NCBI RefSeq assembly: GCF_030344915.1
Contig: NZ_CP128233.1
Location: 1,674,001 to 1,738,000, forward strand
Source: Neopusillimonas aromaticivorans
GTDB taxonomy: Bacteria; Pseudomonadota; Gammaproteobacteria; Burkholderiales; Burkholderiaceae_B
Reading direction: 5' to 3'
DNA length: 64,000 nt
Shown: positions 58,225 to 64,000 of the stretch, piece by piece
Numbering within the stretch: position 1 is the first letter of the stretch
Layout of the letters: each line of letters begins with the position of its first letter
Position numbers and translations under genes: made by a program
Notes under the pieces: model-generated
Databases searched by the model: none
Told to the model about the DNA's origin: nothing
What the model saw: only the letters and a program-made list of their open reading frames with translations

Positions 58225-59256
58225 ATGACCATGTCATTGACTGAGCTGTTTATCAAGCAATACCAATTATGCGGGCTGACCGATAAAGAAACCGTTGGCG
58301 TTATATATGAGTTGGGTAAAAAGACCGAGTATGTCGAGGCTGCTGTTGCGGCAGCCCGGTCGCTGGGCGCAGGTGCCCTGGTCCTGGGTGCGTCCAGCCT
58401 GTCAAACCCGACTTTGCCACCGTATACCTCGGATGGCCGCGAGGTGCCGGCTTTGCTGGCTGGTGCAGGTAACTGCGACCTCGTCATCGATGTGACTGTC
58501 GGTGGCCTGATTCATTCCAGTGTGCGTACGAATATCACGGGGCAGGGCAAGCGCATGTTGTTTGTGGCTGAACCGGCCGACGTTCTTGAGCGGTTGATGG
58601 GTGACGACACCCTGCGCCGTGACGTCGATGCGGCGGCCGAAATTCTCAAAGGCGGCAAAGTCATGAAAGTGACCAGCGCCGCAGGCACGCATCTGACGTA
58701 CGACATTGCCAGCCCCGATTTACCCATTACCCGTCAGTGGGGTTTTGTCGATGAGCCCGGGCGCTGGGACCACTGGCCCAGCGGCTTCATTGCGTGCTTT
58801 CCGCGTGACCGTAGTGCCAATGGCCAGATTGTGCTTCAACCTGGCGATGTCGTCATCCCGTGGCAACGCATTATTCAGACCCCGGTCACTTTGACGGTCA
58901 AGGATGGTTTCATCACCGAAATTACCGGTGAAGGCCCCGAGGCATTCTTGCTGCGTGATTACTTCGCCCGCTGGAATGACCCCGAAGTGTATGCGTTGTC
59001 GCATGCGGGTTGGGGCATGCATCCGATGGCCAGCTGGACAGCGCTGGATGTGTATGATCCCCGGTCCTTGTATGGTCAGGAGTTGCGTTCGGTGGCCGGT
59101 AACTTCATGTGGTCGACGGGCTCGAATCGCTTTGCGAATCGCGAGACGCCGGCGCACCTGGATATTCCCATGCGCGGTTGCACGGTCATGATTGATGATC
59201 GAGCCGTGGTTGTTGACGGTCAGTTGCAGTGCATGACTGAAGCGCTTGCCGCCTGA
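58225..59256 (+). CDS. 2,5-dihydroxypyridine 5,6-dioxygenase-like protein (NicX family)
   Basis: 343-residue protein of the fold shared by M29 aminopeptidases and NicX. Close matches to NicX from nicotinate degraders are DEPGRWDHWPSGF, EAFLLRDYFARWNDPEVYALSHAGWG and HLDIPMRGCTVMIDD. The conserved His and Asp residues in those segments are the likely iron ligands. NicX opens 2,5-dihydroxypyridine to N-formylmaleamate. Whether this member uses that substrate or a related N-heterocycle is unknown. The start at 58225 follows CCGGAGATTAACC. The gene is intact. Confidence 0.75.
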   Translation: MTMSLTELFIKQYQLCGLTDKETVGVIYELGKKTEYVEAAVAAARSLGAGALVLGASSLSNPTLPPYTSDGREVPALLAGAGNCDLVIDVTVGGLIHSSVRTNITGQGKRMLFVAEPADVLERLMGDDTLRRDVDAAAEILKGGKVMKVTSAAGTHLTYDIASPDLPITRQWGFVDEPGRWDHWPSGFIACFPRDRSANGQIVLQPGDVVIPWQRIIQTPVTLTVKDGFITEITGEGPEAFLLRDYFARWNDPEVYALSHAGWGMHPMASWTALDVYDPRSLYGQELRSVAGNFMWSTGSNRFANRETPAHLDIPMRGCTVMIDDRAVVVDGQLQCMTEALAA

Positions 59257-59283
59257 CCCCGATATTGAATAGCGAGTAATCGA

Positions 59284-60392
59284 ATGGACAGAAAAATTCT
59301 CGAAGCCGCCATTTTGAAGTTGGGGCAATCGCCCGAACTGTTGGCCCGCTTCAAGCAAAATCCCGCTGAAGTCGGGGCGACTTTGGGGCTGGATGCACAC
59401 TGGTCTGATGTGATTTTCAGGGGCGAGCGCAACTTGCTGCGCTCGGCCGGTGTCAATGATGGCATCACGATTCTGGTCAGCCGCTGGTTTCAGGATAACC
59501 TGGCCGACAGCAGCAGCTCCGACAAGTTTGTGTTCGACGGCAAGTTTTCCAGCGACCAGCCGAATGTACCTGAAAACATTGTTTTTGCGGGTGGTTGCTC
59601 ACACGTTCCCGACTTGCTGGCTCGACCTGAAATCGATCCTCCCGAGGCCGTCGAACGGTTGAAGGCCGCGTATGCCCAGTTGGGGGCGTCGCTGGCAGCC
59701 GCCAAGCCGGATGTAGTTGTCGTAACGACCGATTGCCATTTTCAGAGCTTTGAAACCGGGGCTTTTGTTGTGGGTGTCAGTGACCAGCATAGCGGCTCAA
59801 TGGAGTTCTTCAAACGCCCCGACCTTGATCTTTCCGTTCAGGGCGACCCCGATTTTGCCCGTCGTCTGGTTGATGTGGCCAGGGCCGGGCAGTTAGAGGT
59901 CGAAGCGGCCCCGGTGGTTAACCTGGATCACGGCCTTATTGTGCCCCTGCGTCAGGTGCTGCCTGGCCCCGATGTCAAGGTCGTGCCTGTTGTGACCCAG
60001 CCGGCACGCACATTCTCACCGTTTGGTGCCCGTGCATTTGGCCAGGCGTTGCGCAAGGCGATTGAGGGCTCTGGCAAACGCGTGGCGTTGTTGGCGACCG
60101 GGGGCTTTCGCATTGGCTTGATCCGGGCAAGTTCGGGGCCGTTGATACGGTGTTTGACGATTACATTCTGCAGATGCTGCAGCATGGCCGTGGTCTCGAG
60201 CTCGCCAATCTTGAACCCTACCCATTGCTCGATCATGGGCAGTACGAGTTCCTGAACTGGCTGATCGTGCTGGGTGCACTGGGCCCCGGCATTCGTGCCG
60301 AAGTGTATGCCTATGAACCCTTGCAGGCTTCGGGTGGTGGTTGGACCGTCGTCAACATGAATGTTGACAAGCTTGAGGTGGCCCATGCCTGA
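59284..60392 (+). CDS. LigA-LigB fusion extradiol dioxygenase (frameshifted)
   Basis: About 369-residue protein. Residues 1-75 resemble the helical LigA subunit (ELLARFKQNPAEVGATLGLDAHW). From about residue 95 a LigB catalytic domain follows, with GGCSHVPDLLARPE, TTDCHFQSFETG and VVNLDHGLIVPLRQ holding the iron His and catalytic residues, and GGFSHWLDPGKFG in the corrected frame. One T is missing near 60110. Gallate dioxygenases are also fusions, but with LigB first and LigA last. The stop overlaps the start of the nitrilase-family gene. The ring-cleavage substrate is unknown. Confidence 0.8.
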
Positions 60393-61243
60393 TGTAACCG
60401 CGGCTAAAACGTTACGGGTCGGCTTGGTGCAGTTGCAGCCAACCCGTGATGTTGCCACCAACTTGCCTCTAGTGCTACAGGCCATTGCCGATGCGGGTCA
60501 GCAAGGTGCGGAATTGATCGTTATTCCTGAAAATGCCTTGTGTATCGGTACCAATCAAATGATGCGCGATGCGGCTGTGTCTCTCGATGGTCCCGAGATC
60601 TCGGCAATTTGCGCTGCTGCGGTCCACGCCGGGGCTCATGTGGTGTTGGGGGCTTCAAGCAAAAGTCTGACCGGCCGCTTTTGCAAAACACCTTGCTGGT
60701 GATCGACCCCCGGGGCAACGTTCAGGGCAGCTATGACAAGGTGCATTTGTTCAATGCGGTCGTCAACGGTACGACGTTCCGTGCTTCTGACGTTGAGTCT
60801 GCCGGCGATCATCTGGTTATTGCCGACATCAACGGCGTCAAGGTGGGGCTGTCCATCTGTTTCGATATCCGCTTCCCCGAGATGTTCCGTCAAATGGCAC
60901 GCGCCGGTGCCCAGGTCATTCTTGTGCCGGCGGCTTTCACCCGGACAACCGGCAAGGCGCATTGGGAAGTGCTGGTTCGCGCACGTGCGATTGAAAACCA
61001 GGCTTATGTCGTAGCCTCGGCAACGATTGCATCGGAGGATGCGACGGTCTCTGGTTTTGAGACCTGGGGGCATGCCATGGTCGCGGGCCCATGGGGGATG
61101 TGCTGGCAGATCTGGGCGAGGTCGATTACGGCGTCCGGGTTGTTGAGCTGGATTTGGCCAAGGTGGACGAGGTGCGAGCGAAGTTGCCTGTGCTTCATAC
61201 CGGTCGACCTGAGGTTTACCAGCGTGAGCCCCGGTACATTTAG
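60385..61243 (+). CDS. Carbon-nitrogen hydrolase, nitrilase family (frameshifted)
   Basis: About 286-residue amidase-type member of the nitrilase superfamily. The catalytic triad is Glu (VIPENALCIG), Lys (SYDKVHLFN) and Cys (GLSICFDIRFPEMFR). Arg-Gly-Arg-like and C-terminal parts (GRPEVYQREPRYI) match the omega-amidase and deaminated-glutathione amidase branch. Breaks near 60668 and 61092 each need one base. The gene overlaps the dioxygenase gene, so it should act on an amide or formamide generated by ring opening; this is inferred from location. Confidence 0.83.
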
Positions 61244-61323
61244 GGTAATCGCCTGTGGCCTTCAAGGTTTGGATGTAAAAGCCTTGAGATAATGGTGTCA
61301 CAAACGATTACTGGAGCATAAAA

Positions 61324-62127
61324 GTGGCAGAAAAACGCGGTCATTCAGTGGATGAGATCTACCGGGTTCTGGCAGATCGCATCATCAACGGGGCTTACTT
61401 GCCCGGTCGCAAGCTTTCGCAAAGTGAGTTGGCGACCGAGCTGGACGTGAGTCGTACGCCTTTGCGCGAGGCGTTGAACCGGTTACAGGAAACCGGCCTG
61501 GTCAAGGCAACGACGAATCGCGGTATGGAGGTGTCGCCAGTTACCTTGGACGAGACCGAGCAATGGTATGCCATGCGTTTGCTCATCGAACCACCGCTGG
61601 TGGCCGCGATAACGGCGCAACTGACGACAACGGATATTGAGCGGATGAAGGTGGCCTTGGCGCAAATGGCGGTGGATGCCGTACGCACCAAGGACTTTCA
61701 GGATGCGCACCATGATTTTCATGGCGCCGTGCTGGTGCATTATCCGGCCTATATCCGCGACATGATCGAGTCCATCTACCTGAAGATTATTCGTCACCAG
61801 CGCGTTTACTTCAGTCGTCCTCGTGCACCTGAAGAGTTCTGTGAAATTGACCGTTTGCTGCTTGATGCCACCATCGCCAAAGACGGTGAAGTGGCCAAGC
61901 ACGTGCTCGAGTTCCACCTGATTGACGCGGCGCTGGGTTTGATCATGGAAGCGGCAGCCGATTATCAGCCCAAGGTTCTTCTTATGGCTGCCCAAGGCTT
62001 GGGGATTCGTGTCGGGACTGATCAGACCGGCGCTTTGCCACGTCCTGCACGTATTTCCTGGGTCAACGGTGTTGCCTCGCGTGTGCCGGCCATGCGCACC
62101 ACCAATTTGGTCTACGAGCCAACCTGA
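61324..62127 (+). CDS. GntR family regulator (FCD domain)
   Basis: 267-residue regulator with winged helix (LADRIINGAYLPGRKLSQSELATELDVSRTPLREALNRL) and an FCD effector domain containing HHDFHGAVLVHYPAY and a later His in LEFHLIDAALG. The start is GTG 61324 with TACTGGAGC upstream. The C-terminal 40 residues after the FCD domain are longer than usual and of low complexity. The gene is intact and lies inside the catabolic unit, so local control is likely, possibly through the 19-base motif near 50.1 and 50.95 kb. Confidence 0.85.
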   Translation: MAEKRGHSVDEIYRVLADRIINGAYLPGRKLSQSELATELDVSRTPLREALNRLQETGLVKATTNRGMEVSPVTLDETEQWYAMRLLIEPPLVAAITAQLTTTDIERMKVALAQMAVDAVRTKDFQDAHHDFHGAVLVHYPAYIRDMIESIYLKIIRHQRVYFSRPRAPEEFCEIDRLLLDATIAKDGEVAKHVLEFHLIDAALGLIMEAAADYQPKVLLMAAQGLGIRVGTDQTGALPRPARISWVNGVASRVPAMRTTNLVYEPT

Positions 62128-62213
62128 CGTTCAAGGGCTGGCTCTTGCAAGCACCGCTATATCAGACGGGTCCTGATTAACCCGGTGTCATCTGTTCATC
62201 AACGGAGAGTGAA

Positions 62214-64000
62214 GTGACAGATTTGCAAGTTTTGTTTCAGCCTGGAAAAATTGGTTCGTTGACGCTCAAGAATCGTATCGTCAAGTCGCCCCAGTCGACG
62301 GCATTGTCGAATATGGACGGTACAGTCTCGCAACGCAGCATCAATCATTACAAGCGGCTTGCCGAAGGTGGCGCCGGCTTGATTCTGACCGAATACACCT
62401 ATATTGATGAGGACGCGTCCAAGGCCATTCATTGCCAATTGGGTAATACGCGTCGCGAGCATGTGCCGGGGATGGGCTGGCTGGTTGATGAGGTTCACGC
62501 GATGGGGGCCAAAATCGGCATGCAACTGGCGCATGGCGGTCGACAAAAGTTTTTGGGTACGGCACCGATCAAATCAGCATCAACGTCATCGTGGGACGAG
62601 GTCGAAAACCAATATGGCGTAAAGCCTGTGCCCATGACCATTGCCGAGATCGAGCAGGTCATGGAAGATTTTGGCGATGCCGCCTTGCGCTGCTTCAATG
62701 CGCGCTTTGATCTGGTCGAGGTACATGCGGGGCATGGCTATCTGATCACGAATTTCCTGTCGCCGTTCACCAATGATCGTACCGACGACTACGGTGGTTC
62801 GTTTGAGAATCGTATTCGTCTTTTGATCGGTATTGTGCGCAACATTCGCAGCAAGATACCGGTGTCGATGCCATTGAGCATCCGCTTGTCGGTGGTTGAT
62901 TACGAAGAAGGCGGTATCACCATTGATGAAACCGTCGAGTTGTGCCGCCGCCTTGAGGCCGAGGGGGTTGATGTCTTGCACTGTTCGGGTGGTCATCATG
63001 CCACCATGCAGTACGAGGTGAGTCCCTGGTATATGCCGCGTGCTCTGCATCGTTGGGGGTTCGAGCAAATCAGGCAGGCGGTGTCGATTCCTGTTATCGG
63101 TTCAGGCTCAATTGTTGCGCCAGAAGTAGCGGCGGATATTATCGCGTCGGGTGCTGCCGATTTCATCTCGTTGGGGCGCCCGTTACTGGCCGACCCCGAG
63201 TGGCCCAACAAAGCCCGAACCGGTCGTACATTCGAAATCGTGCCCTGTATTCGCTGCAATGATGGTTGCCTGCACCGTGGGCTGAATGTGGGCCGCAGCG
63301 CGGGCTGTACTGTGAACCCGTCCATGGGTGAAGAGTATCGTTACCCGGTTGAGCCGGCCGCCACATCCAAGCGTGTGGCAGTGGTCGGTGCGGGGCCTGC
63401 TGGTCTTAATGCGGCGAAGGTTCTGGCAGATCGCGGCCATCAGGTGACGCTATTCGAGGGCAAGGCCTTGGGCGGTCAATTGAATACGGCCGTACGTCAC
63501 GACATGAAGTTTGATTTGCGTGCTCTGCTGAGGCATTTGGTCCACGAAGTAGAGCGTCGCAGTGGTATTCAAGTGGTGAAACAGGCCGTGACGGCGGCAC
63601 AGTTGGCCAGTGGGGCGGTTTGATCTGGTCGTGGTCGCGTCGGGCCGCTCAGCCCGTCCGTTCGATGGTCCTGTCAATGGTCGTGCCCACGTTGTTCTGG
63701 CAGATCAGATCTCTGATCCGGCAGCTCTTGAAGGGCCCGTTGTTATTATCGGTGCGGGTATGAGCGGTTGTGATACAGCGCGGTATGGCTGCAGCGCACG
63801 GCTAAGCGTGACGTTACCGTGGTGGAAGCAGCGGCCAAGATTTTGCCGGGAAATTATGTTTTTACCGATGATATGGGTATGCCGGGCTTACTGGCGGAGC
63901 ATGAGGTCAAGGTCTTGACCGGAGCCCGGGCTCAGTCGATTACGGCGGAGGGGTTCATGTGATTGGGGAAGATGGCTCCTCGCAGGTTTTGACGGCCGGT
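62214..64000 (+). CDS. Old-yellow-enzyme/2,4-dienoyl-CoA reductase-like flavoprotein, 5' part (frameshifted)
   Basis: At least 590 residues of an FMN, [4Fe-4S] and FAD protein; the 3' end is beyond the window. The TIM barrel shows HAGHGYLITNFLSPFTNDRTDDYGG with the proton-donor region. The cluster motif is CIRCNDGC followed by a fourth Cys in SAGCTVNP. The second flavin domain has VAVVGAGPAGLNAAKVLADRG. At least three breaks occur after 63610, including near 63785 and 63955. The start is GTG after GGAGAG. Related enzymes reduce enoates, dienoyl-CoAs or trimethylamine; here reduction of a ring-derived unsaturated acid is plausible. Confidence 0.83.

Noticed and set aside
557..63960. Widespread pseudogenisation of catabolic genes
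   Set aside because: The breaks are single-base changes in homopolymers with intact flanking similarity, better explained by sequencing error.

Overview
The window reads as the chromosome of a betaproteobacterium, most probably an Alcaligenaceae relative (Bordetella, Achromobacter, Castellaniella or Pusillimonas type). This is inferred from the moderately GC-rich composition, the many LysR regulators beside catabolic operons, the TRAP, Liv and ABC uptake systems, and the gene orders. No rRNA, tRNA, CRISPR array or intact insertion sequence was recognised. Coding density is very high. About half of the genes carry one or more single-base frameshifts, mostly a missing G or C in a run of three to six identical bases, with clean family similarity on both sides. 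They look like homopolymer sequencing errors rather than decay, so frameshifted genes are annotated over their full reconstructed span.

Layout. 1-2.4 kb: the end of a phosphite uptake and oxidation operon (ptxB, ptxC, ptxD). 2.5-6.5 kb: a chromate-transporter remnant and two cyclic-di-GMP proteins. 6.7-11 kb: a flavin monooxygenase, DUF2783 protein, hydrolase and cupin unit with a divergent LysR gene. 11-18.5 kb: malonate decarboxylase operon mdcABCDEGH with divergent mdcR and a clear operator. 18.6-20.7 kb: gentisate 1,2-dioxygenase and its divergent LysR gene. 20.8-24 kb: a damaged tetrapyrrole-methylase-like gene, a beta-keto acid cleavage enzyme, and a LysR regulator with two tandem helix-turn-helix domains. 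24-28.7 kb: a complete branched-chain-type ABC importer. 28.9-33.2 kb: galB, the 4-hydroxy-4-methyl-2-oxoglutarate aldolase gene and galD, plus a hydrolase and a dehydrogenase. 33.2-43.3 kb (minus strand): the 3-hydroxyanthranilate meta-cleavage operon in the order nbaE-H-J-I-G-F-C-D, followed by a TRAP transporter. 43.5-46.7 kb: a LysR gene, protocatechuate 4,5-dioxygenase ligAB and a divergent GntR regulator with three operator-like sites. 46.8-50 kb: a zinc-type TonB receptor behind a Zur box, and dinB.

50.1-64 kb holds the least familiar part. It is one long plus-strand catabolic unit: an isochorismatase-type amidohydrolase, a Rieske oxygenase (beta then alpha), a truncated SDR, a sugar-type ABC transporter without a binding protein, a NuoF-like flavoprotein plus small ferredoxin, an SDR lacking the usual catalytic Tyr, a NicX-like dioxygenase, a LigA-LigB fusion dioxygenase, a nitrilase-family amidase, a GntR regulator and an old-yellow-enzyme/2,4-dienoyl-CoA-reductase-like protein. 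The mixture suggests oxidation of a nitrogen-containing aromatic or N-heterocyclic compound, with electrons delivered to the Rieske oxygenase by an unusual NuoF-like reductase. The substrate cannot be read from the sequence.

The modules feed central metabolism: ligAB products flow, after two steps not encoded here (LigC and LigI), into galD-galB-aldolase to pyruvate and oxaloacetate. The nba operon yields pyruvate and acetyl-CoA, malonate decarboxylase yields acetyl-CoA, and gentisate leads to maleylpyruvate.
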